From positions 372,001 through 436,000 of the forward strand of contig NZ_RWIU01000002.1 of NCBI RefSeq assembly GCF_003944765.1: 64,000 bases of DNA. The letters run 5' to 3'. The position numbers were made by a program, and so were the translations under genes. This stretch comes from Hymenobacter perfusus (GTDB lineage Bacteria > Bacteroidota > Bacteroidia > Cytophagales > Hymenobacteraceae). Every line of letters starts with the position of its first letter. Position 1 is the first letter of the stretch. Positions 18,223-26,769 of this stretch are shown here, piece by piece. The notes below the pieces were generated by a model, which did not search any database, was not told the DNA's origin, and saw only the letters and a list, made by a program, of their open reading frames with translations.

Positions 18223-18834
18223 CTATTTACCAGCGGCTTTACCAGCGGCCTTGATGCTGCCTATCACCGTGTCGCTGAGCGGGGAAACGGCGGGGCCGAA
18301 GTAGTTGAGCAAGCGGCCATCCTCACTGACGAGGTACTTGGAGAAATTCCAGTCGGGAGCCTGCTCGTTCCAGCCGTTACGGCCGGCGTCGGAGAGCCAC
18401 TGGTAGACCGGATGCTGCTCGCTTTGCTTTACCACCACGCTTTTCTTCATCAGCGGAAACGACACGCCAAAGTTCACCTGGCAAAACTGGCTGATGGTTG
18501 TATCATCGTCCTTTTCCTGCTCGGCAAAGTCGTTGGCCGGAAAGCCCAACACTACCAGCTCATCTTTAAACTGCTCCGAAAGCCGCTGCAGCTCCTCGTA
18601 CTGATTCGTAAAGCCGCAGTTGGAGGCCGTATTTACCAGCAGGACTTTCTTGCCTTTCAGATCCTGAAATGCCAGATTCTGGCCGCTGTTTAGTTTGCTG
18701 TCGAGCTGATAGAAAGAGGCCGGACCGGCTACCTGGCCCTTGTTTTCCAGCACCTTGCCCCGGTTGCTGGACTTCGACAGACGCATGATGAGGGGATACA
18801 GCAGTTTGAGAGCTTTCTGACGAAATGAGGGCAT
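18223..18834 (-). CDS. Glutathione peroxidase-family (thiol peroxidase) protein
   Basis: A 203-residue thioredoxin-fold peroxidase. The family signatures are VLLVNTASNCGFTNQYEELQ, with Cys as the peroxidatic residue in place of selenocysteine, then LGFPANDFAEQEK and DWNFSKYLV. A second cysteine (TISQFCQVNFG) fits the thioredoxin-dependent two-cysteine type. The N-terminus (MPSFRQKALKLLYPLIMRLSK) is basic and amphipathic and may be a membrane-proximal extension. The start at 18834 was preferred over an upstream frame start at 18936, which would add 34 residues of no recognisable character. It is convergent with the GH2 gene and unrelated to sugar use. Confidence 0.88.
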   Translation of the reverse strand: MPSFRQKALKLLYPLIMRLSKSSNRGKVLENKGQVAGPASFYQLDSKLNSGQNLAFQDLKGKKVLLVNTASNCGFTNQYEELQRLSEQFKDELVVLGFPANDFAEQEKDDDTTISQFCQVNFGVSFPLMKKSVVVKQSEQHPVYQWLSDAGRNGWNEQAPDWNFSKYLVSEDGRLLNYFGPAVSPLSDTVIGSIKAAGKAAGK

Positions 18835-18974
18835 GGCAGTGATGATGAGTGAAAGGGGGGAGCGGCGTTGGATATGTAACAATACCAACCCGTGAAGTAG
18901 CGGTAGTAACCAGTTGCGGCCCGAAGTGTTGGGCAAGACAGAAGCCAGAAACGTTGCTACTAAACGGCAAGCCG

Positions 18975-20051
18975 CTACTGCTTGCCGTTTAGCAGCAACG
19001 AGGACTCTCGGATCAGCAGGTCGGGCTGGAGCACTACGCGGCGGGGCGAAAACGTTGTGCTGCTTTCCTCCCGCATCTCCAGAAACAGCCGCACGGCCGA
19101 CTGACCCATCTGCTCGCAGCGCTGGTCCACGGAGGTCAGCATGGGCTCGGTTAAGGAGGTGAACATTTCGTTGCTGAAGCCAACCAGGGCAATATCCTGC
19201 GGCACGCGCAGCTTTCTGCGCTTGAGCTCCTGCAAGGCGCCCACCACCGAAAAGTCGCTGGCAGAAAATACGGCATCGGGCGGAGTGGGGAGTGCCAGCA
19301 TCTGCTGCATGCCCCGAATGCCGTCTTCCAGGGTCATGTCGCAGTAGAATATCAATTCTTCCTGCAGCGGCAGGCCCGCTTCCAGCAGCGCATCAATGTA
19401 GCCCTGGCGGCGGTTTTTGTAGATGTTCAGGTGCTGGGGGCCGCCAAAGTGGGCAATGTGCCGACAGCCCTGTTTGATGAGGTGCTTGGTAGACTGGTAG
19501 CCACCTTCCCGATCATCGAGCACCACGGCACTTACATCCAGGCCATCGAGCACGCGGTCAAAAAACACCAGCGGAATTTCCTGCTTGCGCACTTTCTCAA
19601 AGTGCCGGAAGTCGCGGGTAGTGCGCGACATGGATACCAGAATACCCTCCACCTGCGCGCTTAGCAGGGTTTCGATGTTTTTTCGCTCGTGCGCCACGTC
19701 TTCGTTCGACTGGCAGATCATGATGTTATAGCCGGCCTTGGAGGCGACGGTTTCAATCCCTTTCACAATCATCGTGAAAAAGTGGCCATCAATGTGTGGC
19801 ACCAGCACCCCCAGCAGATTGCTCCGGCCTTTGCGCAACCCGGCGGCCATGTGGTTCGGTTGGTAATGCAACTCCTTGGCCAGCTTCCAGACCTTTTTCT
19901 TGGTGGCGTCGCTGATGCCCGGATGGTCACTCAGAGCGCGGGAAACGGTCGAAACCGATACGCCCAGCTGCTGGGCTAGGTCGGTGATGGAGGCTTTGGT
20001 GCGGGCCAACGGCGTGCTTGGTGAGGTGCGCTTGTGCAAGTAGCTGCGCAA
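18975..20051 (-). CDS. LacI-family regulator of the gal genes (GalR-like)
   Basis: A 358-residue repressor with an N-terminal helix-turn-helix (SITDLAQQLGVSVSTVSRALSDH), hinge helix (NHMAAGLRKG) and sugar-binding core (LLGVLVPHIDGHFF, VPQDIALVGFSNE). It is a close paralogue of the protein at 43813, sharing GPQHLNIYKNRRQGY and other blocks. It lies downstream of galK and galT on the same strand, so it probably controls them through GCAAACGTTTGC sites at 22701 and 22813. The start is uncertain: this frame opens with TTG at 20051, and a second TTG at 20006 would give the typical MARTKASITDLA beginning. Half-site-like TGCAAACTTACGCA and GCGCAAACTTTGTGC lie at the gene front and hint at autoregulation. 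Confidence 0.85.
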   Translation of the reverse strand: MRSYLHKRTSPSTPLARTKASITDLAQQLGVSVSTVSRALSDHPGISDATKKKVWKLAKELHYQPNHMAAGLRKGRSNLLGVLVPHIDGHFFTMIVKGIETVASKAGYNIMICQSNEDVAHERKNIETLLSAQVEGILVSMSRTTRDFRHFEKVRKQEIPLVFFDRVLDGLDVSAVVLDDREGGYQSTKHLIKQGCRHIAHFGGPQHLNIYKNRRQGYIDALLEAGLPLQEELIFYCDMTLEDGIRGMQQMLALPTPPDAVFSASDFSVVGALQELKRRKLRVPQDIALVGFSNEMFTSLTEPMLTSVDQRCEQMGQSAVRLFLEMREESSTTFSPRRVVLQPDLLIRESSLLLNGKQ

Positions 20052-20080
20052 ACTTTGTGCAACTGATTATGCAAACTTAC

Positions 20081-20142
20081 GCAAAGAACCCGGCCTTCCC
20101 GTTACCGGCCCTGGGGCGTCAGAAGAAAGCCGGGTTCTTTGC
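20081..20142. terminator. Long-loop inverted repeat after galT
   Basis: Arms GCAAAGAACCCGGC (20081-20094) and GCCGGGTTCTTTGC (20129-20142) are perfectly complementary across a 34-base loop. It lies between galT and the regulator, so it may separate their transcription or attenuate read-through; its edge touches the regulator leader. Confidence 0.5.
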
Positions 20143-20204
20143 AACCGGAGCAAGCGGTGAACTGCCGGCCTGACGCCCTGCTGCACAGCCACCGGCAACC
20201 TGCG

Positions 20205-21257
20205 CTAGGCTTCCGCCTGCTTGTAGTGAACTTCCGACTGCTCCCGCAGCTGCTGGGCGGCGTACTCCGGGGTGATGTCGCGCTGGGGATTGGCCAGCAG
20301 CTCATAACCCACCATGAACTTGCGCACGGTGGCGGAGCGCAACAGGGGAGGGAAGAAGTGCATGTGCAGGTGCCACTCGGGGTGCGGCTGGCCGTCGGTG
20401 GGGCGCTGATGCAGGCCGGCGGAGTAGGGGAAGGACGTCTGGAACAGGTTATCGTAGCGGATGGTGAGGCGGCGGATGGCGTCGGCAAAGGCGTCGCGCT
20501 CCGCGTCGGTGAGCTGCGTCACATCCTGCACCGGGCGGCGCGGCAGCACCAGCGTCTCGAAGGGCCAGGCGGCCCAGAAGGGGACCAGCACCACCCAATG
20601 CTCGTTTTGCAGCACCACGCGGGTCTGCTCCCGCAGCTCAATTTCCAGATAAGCAGAAAGCAGCGTGCGGCCGTGTTGCTCGAAGTAGGTGGCCTGCTGC
20701 TCGGTTTCTTTGGCCGGGTCGCCGGGCACAGTGCGCTGCGCCCAGATCTGGCCGTGCGGGTGCGGATTCGAGCAGCCCATTACCGCGCCCTTGTTCTCGA
20801 AAATCTGCACGTAATTGATGTCCGGCCGCGCCCCTAACTCGGCGAATTGTGCAGCCCACACATCCACTACCCGCCGGATTTCCGGCGTGCTCATTTCGGG
20901 CAGCGTCAGGTCGTGGCGGGGGGAGAAGCAGATAACCCGACCTACGCCCGATTCGGCTTCCGCGCGCAGCAAACCGCCCATTTCCAGGGTGCCCGCAGGC
21001 GCATCGGGCGTGAGGGCAGCAAAGTCGTTATCAAATACAAAGGTGCCTTCGTAGGCGGGGTTCACCTCGCCGTTGGCGCGGGTGTTGCCGGGGCAGAGGT
21101 AGCACGTGGGGTCGTGGGTGGGGCGCTGGGTGCGGTCGGGGGCTTCCTGCTGGCCCTGCCAGGGCCGTAGTGCCCGGTGCGGCGACACGAGCAGCCATTC
21201 GCCCGTGAGCGGGTTGAAACGACGGTGGGGTTGCTGGGCGAGGTCGAAAGAGGCCAT
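20205..21257 (-). CDS. galT: Galactose-1-phosphate uridylyltransferase
   Basis: The Leloir enzyme of 350 residues that swaps UMP between UDP-glucose and galactose 1-phosphate. The HIT-type active site [13 protein letters not shown] (161-173) contains the nucleophilic histidine at about 168, and the zinc ligands appear in TCYLCPG (Cys52, Cys55). [15 protein letters not shown] and [15 protein letters not shown] are family blocks. It follows galK by about 200 bases on the same strand. No galE is seen in the window. Confidence 0.95.
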   Translation of the reverse strand: MASFDLAQQPHRRFNPLTGEWLLVSPHRALRPWQGQQEAPDRTQRPTHDPTCYLCPGNTRANGEVNPAYEGTFVFDNDFAALTPDAPAGTLEMGGLLRAEAESGVGRVICFSPRHDLTLPEMSTPEIRRVVDVWAAQFAELGARPDINYVQIFENKGAVMGCSNPHPHGQIWAQRTVPGDPAKETEQQATYFEQHGRTLLSAYLEIELREQTRVVLQNEHWVVLVPFWAAWPFETLVLPRRPVQDVTQLTDAERDAFADAIRRLTIRYDNLFQTSFPYSAGLHQRPTDGQPHPEWHLHMHFFPPLLRSATVRKFMVGYELLANPQRDITPEYAAQQLREQSEVHYKQAEA

Positions 21258-21458
21258 CAGAAAAAGAAAAAAGACGGAATACTGCCGTCAGAAAGTCAAG
21301 GAGAGAACAATGTGGGGCGGATTCTGAACCCGGTTTGCGTCAACGACAACGGAGTAGGGGAGGATACTACTAATTGCTTCGGACCGGGGCGGCCGGCCGC
21401 AGTTCCCACGCCACCGCCTGCCGCTTGCCCGGCCCAAAACAATCAGATACCGAAGGCG

Positions 21459-22628
21459 CTACGAGCTATAAACGGTTGGCTTCAAGACATCGACGCCGCC
21501 CATGATGGTGGTCTGATAGGTTTCCAGCGCAATACCCAGCTGTTGCTGATACGCCGTTTTCATGGCGGCCACAAACGCCTCTACCTGTTCAGGTGCTACC
21601 AGGTTGATGGTACAGCCCCCGAAGCCGCCGCCCATCATGCGCGCGCCATATACCCCGGGCAGCGGGCGGGCGGCCTCTACCAGCATATCCAGCTCGGGGC
21701 AGCTTACCTCGTAATCGTCGCGCAGGCCGGCATGAGAGGCGTACATGTTCTGTCCGAATGCGGCCAGGTCGCCGGCTTCCAGGTACTCACAGGCAGTGAT
21801 GACCCGGTGGTTTTCCTCTACCACGTAGCGGCAGCGGCGATATACTACCTCACCCAGCTCTGCCTGGTGGGCCGCCAGCTGCTCCAGCGCCACGTCGCGC
21901 AGGCTTTGTACCTGCGGATAATACTGAGCGAGTACCGCCACGCCCTTCTCACACTCCTGCCGGCGCGTGTTGTACTCGGAGCTGGCCAAAGAGTGCTTCA
22001 CGCCGGAGTTACAGAGGACGATATGGCAGGCCTGCGTATCGAAAGGGAAATACTCGTATTCCAGGGAGCGGCAGTCGAGACGTACCACCTGGTCGGGCCG
22101 ACCGAACAGGCTGGCAAACTGGTCCATGATGCCGCACTGCACCCCAGCAAACTCATGCTCGGCGAGCTGGGCCATGCGGGCCAGCTCCATGCGCGACAAC
22201 CCGGTGCCGAGTAGCTCATTCAGGGCGAAGGCCAATCCGCACTCCACGGCCGCCGACGACGACATGCCCGCGCCGATGGGCACGTTGCCGCCAAATACGC
22301 AGTCGAAGCCCGGTACCATAATACCGCGCTTGTGAAACTGGGCCACCACGCCTTTGAGGTAGTTGGCCCACTGCGGCTGGCCCGGCTGCACATCGGCCAG
22401 CTCGGTGGTGTAGGCTTCCTGCTGATCGTAGGAAAAAAGCCGGGCTTGGGTAGAGCCATTCAGCCCAACGGCAAAGCATATTTCCTTGTCAATGGCGGCC
22501 GGCAACACAAAGCCGCCGGTATAATCCGTGTGCTCCCCAATCAGGTTGACGCGGCCGGGCGCGCGTACCAGCAGCGGAGCGGAGGAAAAGCGTTGCTGAA
22601 AAGCAGCTAGGATGGTAGTGGCAAGCAT
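21459..22628 (-). CDS. galK: Galactokinase
   Basis: A 389-residue GHMP kinase that phosphorylates galactose at C1. The galactokinase signature GRVNLIGEHTDY is at residues 25-36, the ATP loop PIGAGMSSSAAVE follows around 120, and the C-terminal GHMP motif is GARMMGGGFGGC. The start at 22628 gives the usual short leader before the signature; an in-frame ATG four codons earlier at 22640 is possible. The gene sits behind a promoter overlapped by an operator (22701-22719), so repression and sugar induction are likely. Confidence 0.95.
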   Translation of the reverse strand: MLATTILAAFQQRFSSAPLLVRAPGRVNLIGEHTDYTGGFVLPAAIDKEICFAVGLNGSTQARLFSYDQQEAYTTELADVQPGQPQWANYLKGVVAQFHKRGIMVPGFDCVFGGNVPIGAGMSSSAAVECGLAFALNELLGTGLSRMELARMAQLAEHEFAGVQCGIMDQFASLFGRPDQVVRLDCRSLEYEYFPFDTQACHIVLCNSGVKHSLASSEYNTRRQECEKGVAVLAQYYPQVQSLRDVALEQLAAHQAELGEVVYRRCRYVVEENHRVITACEYLEAGDLAAFGQNMYASHAGLRDDYEVSCPELDMLVEAARPLPGVYGARMMGGGFGGCTINLVAPEQVEAFVAAMKTAYQQQLGIALETYQTTIMGGVDVLKPTVYSS

Positions 22629-22700
22629 AAGAGGCCGCATAAGGAGAGGTAGTAGACGAATGCTGGACGCGCACTAGAAAACGAAATGGAAGTAAGTTGC

Positions 22701-22712
22701 GCAAACGTTTGC
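22701..22712. promoter_or_regulatory. gal-type LacI operator at the galK promoter
   Basis: GCAAACGTTTGC within TTGCGCAAACGTTTGCAAA. It abuts the galK -7 element, so bound repressor would cover the transcription start. Confidence 0.8.
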
Positions 22713-22719
22713 AAAGATA
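22712..22719 (-). promoter_or_regulatory. galK promoter -7 element
   Basis: Read on the minus strand it is TATCTTTG, a full match to TAnnTTTG. No clear -33 element was identified. Confidence 0.6.
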
Positions 22720-22812
22720 AAAATTAATTGTGAATGGTTTGCTGTCGCAAGCTTAATCCCAGATATTTTGCCCAGTAGAGTTGCAAATTTCGGTTTCATT
22801 GTCGCTATTTGT

Positions 22813-22824
22813 GCAAACGTTTGC
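22813..22824. promoter_or_regulatory. gal-type LacI operator upstream of the symporter
   Basis: A second exact GCAAACGTTTGC, 101 bases from the operator at the galK promoter (end to start) and about 108 bases before the symporter start. Confidence 0.8.
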
Positions 22825-22931
22825 AATAGCTGTTCGGCCAATATTCCTGCTCCGGTTATTGTCCGAATGCCCGTCGGCAGCCGCTGATAAGGAGCAATGT
22901 CCTCTTTCTGTTTTTCTCCGAACTCCTTTTC

Positions 22932-24635
22932 ATGCGCAACGCTTTTAACTCGCTGGACCTGGCGGTTTTCCTGTTTTACCTGGTAGTTGTATCGGCTTAT
23001 GGCTTTTACGTGTACCGCAGCAAGCAGAAAGCCCAGGTTGATTCCAAAGATTACTTTCTGGCCGAAGGCTCGCTGACGTGGTGGGCCATTGGGGCCAGCA
23101 TGATTGCCTCCAACATCTCGGCCGAGCAGTTTATCGGCATGTCGGGCTCCGGCTTTTCGGTGGGGGTGGCCGTGGCCGCTTACGAGTGGGTGGCCGCCAT
23201 TGTGCTGATTCTGGTGGCCGTGTTCTTCATGCCCATCTACCTGCGCCAGAAGATTTACACCATGCCCCAGTTTCTGGAGCAGCGCTACAACTCCACGCTG
23301 AGTTTGGTAATGAGCATTTTCTGGCTGTTTCTGTACGTGCTGGTCAACCTCACGGCCATTTTGTACCTGGGCGCGCTGGCCATCAGCAACCTCATCGGGG
23401 GCGGTGAGAGTTTCCATTTGATTCTGGTGGCCCTGGCCGTATTTGCCCTTATTATCACGCTGGGCGGCATGAAAGTGGTGGGCTACACCGATGTAATTCA
23501 GGTAACGGTGCTGCTCATCGGAGGCCTGGCCACCAGCTACCTGGCTCTCACGCTGGTCAGCCAGAAGTTCGGCCTCGGCAACGACGTAGTGGCGGGTTTC
23601 AACGCCATGATGACGGACGCCAATGACCATTTTCACATGATGTTCGAAAAGCCCGCGCCCGATTCCAACCAGGCCTACATCAACAAATACCTGGCCCTGC
23701 CCGGCCTGGCCATGTACGCCGCCGGCCAGTGGGTAGCCAACCTCAACTACTGGGGGTGCAACCAGTACATCACCCAACGCGCCCTCGGAGCCGATTTGCC
23801 CACGGCCCGCACCGGTATCCTGTTTGCGGCTTTCCTGAAACTCATTATGCCTGTCATCGTGATGCTGCCCGGCATTGCGGCCTATGTGCTGCACAAAAAT
23901 GGCTCGTTGCAGGCCGAAATGGCGTCCACCGGGGCCTTCAACCCCGATAACGCGTATTCGGCCATTCTCACGTTTCTGCCCAACGGTCTGAAAGGCCTGA
24001 GCCTGGCGGCCCTCACGGCGGCTATTGTGGCCTCGCTGGCGGGTAAGGCTAATTCCATTTCCACCATCTTCACCCTGGATATCTACCACCGCTACCTCAA
24101 CAAAGAGGCTACCGAACAAAAGCTGGTGTGGGTGGGCCGCGTTACCATCTTCGCCGCCATGTTTATGGCCGTGCTGCTGACGTGGAAGGACTTGCTGGGT
24201 ATCAGCGGAGAAGGTGGCTTCCAGTTTATTCAGAAATACACCGGCTTTATTTCACCCGGTATTGTGGCCGTGTTCCTGCTGGGCATGTTCTGGAAGCGCA
24301 CTACGGCCACGGCTGCCGTAGCCGGCATTCTGTCGGGCTTCATCCTGTCGGTATTTTTCAATAACTACGCTCCGGCCGTTTTCGGCCCCGAAACCTTTCT
24401 TTACACGGCTTTTCCCACCGGCAAAGGCGGCTACGAAATTCCGTTTCTGATTTGCATGGGCTGGTCGTTCTTTTTTACCGTGCTGCTGATGGTGGCCCTG
24501 AGCTTGGCCGGTCCCGCCATCAACCCCAAAGGCCTCAACCTGGAGGCCCGCATGTTCCGGGTGGCCCCGCGCCAACTGGTACTCATCGTGGTAATTCTGC
24601 TGCTGATTTCGGCGCTCTATGTGAAGTTCTGGTAG
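22932..24635 (+). CDS. Sodium/solute symporter, probable galactose (vSGLT-like) transporter
   Basis: A 567-residue protein with about 14 transmembrane helices of the SSS family. The first helix region and following block (VDSKDYFLAEGSLTWWAIGASMIASNISAEQF) matches sugar symporters such as Vibrio SGLT, and MYAAGQWVANLNYWGCNQYITQRALGA and LKGLSLAALTAAIVASLAG continue the match. It would import galactose or another hexose or pentose with sodium. The gal-type operator upstream and the divergent galK support galactose. No other sugar transporter appears in the window, so it might also bring in arabinose. Confidence 0.88.
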   Translation: MRNAFNSLDLAVFLFYLVVVSAYGFYVYRSKQKAQVDSKDYFLAEGSLTWWAIGASMIASNISAEQFIGMSGSGFSVGVAVAAYEWVAAIVLILVAVFFMPIYLRQKIYTMPQFLEQRYNSTLSLVMSIFWLFLYVLVNLTAILYLGALAISNLIGGGESFHLILVALAVFALIITLGGMKVVGYTDVIQVTVLLIGGLATSYLALTLVSQKFGLGNDVVAGFNAMMTDANDHFHMMFEKPAPDSNQAYINKYLALPGLAMYAAGQWVANLNYWGCNQYITQRALGADLPTARTGILFAAFLKLIMPVIVMLPGIAAYVLHKNGSLQAEMASTGAFNPDNAYSAILTFLPNGLKGLSLAALTAAIVASLAGKANSISTIFTLDIYHRYLNKEATEQKLVWVGRVTIFAAMFMAVLLTWKDLLGISGEGGFQFIQKYTGFISPGIVAVFLLGMFWKRTTATAAVAGILSGFILSVFFNNYAPAVFGPETFLYTAFPTGKGGYEIPFLICMGWSFFFTVLLMVALSLAGPAINPKGLNLEARMFRVAPRQLVLIVVILLLISALYVKFW

Positions 24636-24646
24636 GCTCCTTGCTG

Positions 24647-24704
24647 GCGCCCCATAAAAAAAGCGGCGGCTCCGTAGTTGGAGCCGCCGCTTTTTATGGG
24701 GCGC
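24647..24704. terminator. Bidirectional terminator between symporter and a hypothetical gene
   Basis: A very long hairpin: outer arms GCGCCCCATAAAAA and TTTTTATGGGGCGC and inner GCGGCGGCTCC / GGAGCCGCCGC around a six-base loop. A-runs and T-runs flank the GC stem on both sides. Confidence 0.88.
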
Positions 24705-24715
24705 TGCTGAGCCGG

Positions 24716-25090
24716 CTAAATAACCACCCGCAGTTCGTACGTTTCGTCTGGCGCGGCCGTGCGGAAGGCGCCTACCCGACTGGGGCCGTAGCCCAGGTTT
24801 ACCTTCACCCATTCGTCGCGCACGGGCAGCAGGCCGATGATTTCCTGGCGAAGGCGCTGCAAGTCATCCTGGATGTTGTGTAGCTCGTTGGTGGCTTCTT
24901 CCGTCTGTTGGGGGTAGCTGCCGGTGGGCGGGCGCTGCTCAAACGGCTCCGTCTCCTGGGCCGTCGGGTGCGTGAGGCTGGTGGCGGCAATTTCGGCCTG
25001 GGCTAGGTCTTTTTCAGCTTTCAGATAGGCTTGCACCTTTTCTTCGAGCGGTTGCAGATTGGGGGCGAGGTAGTCGAGGTTGCTGGCCAT
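24716..25090 (-). CDS. Hypothetical protein
   Basis: A 124-residue protein not recognised. The first half is helical and charged with possible coiled coil (NLQPLEEKVQAYLKAEKDLAQAEI and NELHNIQDDLQRLRQEIIGLLP, each shown to give the pattern), separated by a Pro/Thr/Gln-rich linker; the C-terminus (VGAFRTAAPDETYELRVVI) looks like beta strands. No signal peptide or membrane segment. ATG start and clean stop, sharing a terminator with the symporter; composition matches its neighbours, so it is probably real. Confidence 0.6.
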   Translation of the reverse strand: MASNLDYLAPNLQPLEEKVQAYLKAEKDLAQAEIAATSLTHPTAQETEPFEQRPPTGSYPQQTEEATNELHNIQDDLQRLRQEIIGLLPVRDEWVKVNLGYGPSRVGAFRTAAPDETYELRVVI

Positions 25091-25160
25091 GTGGCGGGGA
25101 GTAGCGGGTTCAGGATAGATGCTGGTCAGAACGCAGAAACCCGGTGGAAGGATGCAGCTG

Positions 25161-25328
25161 TTAGTTGGCCGCCGCCGCTTTGGGCTTGTTGCGCTGGCAT
25201 TTCTCGCCGCAGTATTTCACCTCGTCCCAGCAGTTGCGCCACTTCTTGCGGTACTCAAAAGGCCGGCCGCAGGTCAGGCAGATTTTGCTGGGTAGATTGC
25301 CTTTCACGAGGCGGGCGGGTAAAGGCAT
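25161..25328 (-). CDS. DUF2256 zinc-ribbon-like small protein
   Basis: A 55-residue basic protein. It carries the DUF2256 pattern: KGNLPSKICLTCGRPFEYRKKW followed by WDEVKYCGEKCQRNK, with two Cys pairs (CxxC and CxxxC) that may bind zinc; each segment is given only to show the spacing. The start at MPLPARLVKGN gives the family length; longer frames to 25400 add unrelated residues. Function is unknown. A short Ala-rich tail ends the protein. Confidence 0.85.
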   Translation of the reverse strand: MPLPARLVKGNLPSKICLTCGRPFEYRKKWRNCWDEVKYCGEKCQRNKPKAAAAN

Positions 25329-25411
25329 AGGGGCGGGGGTTGTTCTTGCAGGGTAAACTACTGCCAGCTGCCGGAAGTTGCGTTGTTGGCTGCCCGGCAC
25401 GTTTGGGGCGT

Positions 25412-25419
25412 TATCTTTG
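25412..25419 (+). promoter_or_regulatory. -7 element almost touching the methyltransferase start
   Basis: TATCTTTG fits TAnnTTTG exactly and ends 4 bases before the ATG at 25424. A start site the usual few bases downstream would make a leaderless or nearly leaderless transcript. Confidence 0.6.
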
Positions 25420-25423
25420 CGGC

Positions 25424-26158
25424 ATGTCGAATACCGTTTCTACCGCGCCCGATGCCCTGGGTCAGGCGTTGCTGGCCTACCAGCACGGCCACCTGAGCGC
25501 CACGCTGGCCGTCCACAGCTCCGTGGCTGATGAGGAAGTGCTGCCTGCCGCCTACTTTTTTCGCTCGCTCTGGGAAATGCCCGAAATGGAGCGCACCGCC
25601 CTGGAAGAATGCCGGGGCCGGGTGCTCGATTTGGGAGCCGGGGCCGGCTGCCACGCCCTGGAGCTGCAGCAACGCGGCTTCACGGTGAAAGCCGTGGATA
25701 TTTCCGTGGGGGCCGTGGAGGTGATGCAGGAGCGGGGTGTGCACGAGGTGGCCTGCCACGACATCTTCGACCCGGCCTTGGCCGCCGGCGAGAAGTTTGA
25801 TACCATTCTGATGCTCATGAACGGAGTGGGCCTGACGGGCACCCTGGCCGGGCTGGAGCGCTTTCTGGAGCACGCCAAAACGCTGCTGGCCCCCGGCGGC
25901 CAGATTCTGGCCACGTCCTCCGACATCAGCTACCTCTACGAGGATGAAGATGGCGCGCTGGTGTTCGACCTCAACGGCCCCTACTACGGCGAAGTGGAGT
26001 ACACCATGCACTACGCCCACCAGACCGGCGCGGCCTTCCACTGGATTTTCACTGACCCCGCCCTGCTGCAGGACTACGCCGAAGCCGCCGGCTACGCCGT
26101 GGAGTTTCTGGAAGAAGACGACCAGCAGCAGTACCTCGTACGCCTCACGCTAAGCTAA
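25424..26158 (+). CDS. Class I SAM-dependent methyltransferase
   Basis: A 244-residue soluble methyltransferase. The SAM-binding motif I is VLDLGAGAGCHALELQQRG, motif II is VKAVDISVGAVEVM and the post-motif is FDTILMLMNGVGL. The region after (LLAPGGQILATSSDISYLYEDEDG) resembles motif III. The substrate is unknown; the N-terminal helical lid (AYQHGHLSATLAVHSSVADEEVLPAAYFF) is where specificity would lie. The ATG at 25424 was preferred over an upstream frame because of the promoter that ends just before it. Confidence 0.85.
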   Translation: MSNTVSTAPDALGQALLAYQHGHLSATLAVHSSVADEEVLPAAYFFRSLWEMPEMERTALEECRGRVLDLGAGAGCHALELQQRGFTVKAVDISVGAVEVMQERGVHEVACHDIFDPALAAGEKFDTILMLMNGVGLTGTLAGLERFLEHAKTLLAPGGQILATSSDISYLYEDEDGALVFDLNGPYYGEVEYTMHYAHQTGAAFHWIFTDPALLQDYAEAAGYAVEFLEEDDQQQYLVRLTLS

Positions 26159-26198
26159 GCCCGGAATTTCACAACCCCGGTACTCATCCCACATACAC

Positions 26199-26242
26199 GC
26201 TAACAGCTAACAGCTAACAGCTAACAGCTAACAGCTAACAGC
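26199..26242 (+). repeat. Heptanucleotide tandem repeat (GCTAACA x6)
   Basis: Six perfect copies of GCTAACA run from 26199 to 26240, followed by GC. They end 14 bases before the thioesterase ATG, in a short intergenic region. Confidence 0.95.
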
Positions 26243-26254
26243 CTCCCCTTCTTT

Positions 26255-26695
26255 ATGTCTGTTTTCGAGAAAACCTACACCGTGCGCTGGGCCGATATGG
26301 ACCCGAATGGTCACATGCGCCACTCTGCCTACGCCGATTACGCCGCCCAGCACCGCATTGAGTATCTGTCGGAACACGGTTTCACGCTGCCATTCTTCGC
26401 TAAGACCGGTATCGGCCCCATCCTTTTCCGGGAGGATACCCGCTTTCTGAAGGAGCTGCACATTAATGAGCAACTGCGCGTAACGGGTGAGTTGGCCGGC
26501 CTGAGCGAAGACGGCTCCCGCTGGAACATTGTTCATACCCTCTATAAGCCCGATGGCCGTTCGGCCGCTACCGTGAGCGTGGAAGGTGCCTGGCTGGATC
26601 TGCGCGCCCGTAAACTCACCGTGCCGCCTGCTGAAATTACGGCCCTCATGCGCGAGCTGCCCCGCCACGCTTCGTATCAGGATATCGTACGATAG
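26255..26695 (+). CDS. Acyl-CoA thioesterase, 4HBT hot-dog fold
   Basis: A 146-residue single hot-dog-fold thioesterase. The 4-hydroxybenzoyl-CoA thioesterase signature is RWADMDPNGHMRHSAYADY, with the catalytic Asp in WADMDPNGH. It hydrolyses an acyl-CoA of unknown identity in the cytosol. The ATG follows a heptamer tandem repeat that may alter its expression. The stop codon overlaps the first bases of a long inverted repeat. Confidence 0.85.
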   Translation: MSVFEKTYTVRWADMDPNGHMRHSAYADYAAQHRIEYLSEHGFTLPFFAKTGIGPILFREDTRFLKELHINEQLRVTGELAGLSEDGSRWNIVHTLYKPDGRSAATVSVEGAWLDLRARKLTVPPAEITALMRELPRHASYQDIVR

Positions 26696-26769
26696 TCACG
26701 TAAGACGTGAAATGCCCCCTGTCATTGCGAGCGAAGCAGTGGCAGGGGGCATTTCACGTCTTACGTGAC
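26695..26769. repeat. 27-bp-arm inverted repeat spanning two convergent stop codons
   Basis: Arms beginning GTCACGTAAGACGTGAAATG (26695-26721) and ending at 26769 are perfectly complementary across 21 bases containing CATTGCGAGCGAAGCAG. It overlaps the last base of the thioesterase stop and the last codons of the DinB-like gene. It probably ends both transcripts. Confidence 0.9.

Larger units (their letters stand above)
22629..22931. other. Divergent galK / symporter control region
   Basis: This 303-base AT-rich gap holds two identical 12-bp palindromes, one near each gene, and a strong minus-strand -7 element. Nothing else is recognised. Confidence 0.6.

Noticed and set aside
26199..26242. 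CRISPR-like repeat.
   Set aside because: The unit is 7 bases with no spacers; it is a simple tandem repeat.
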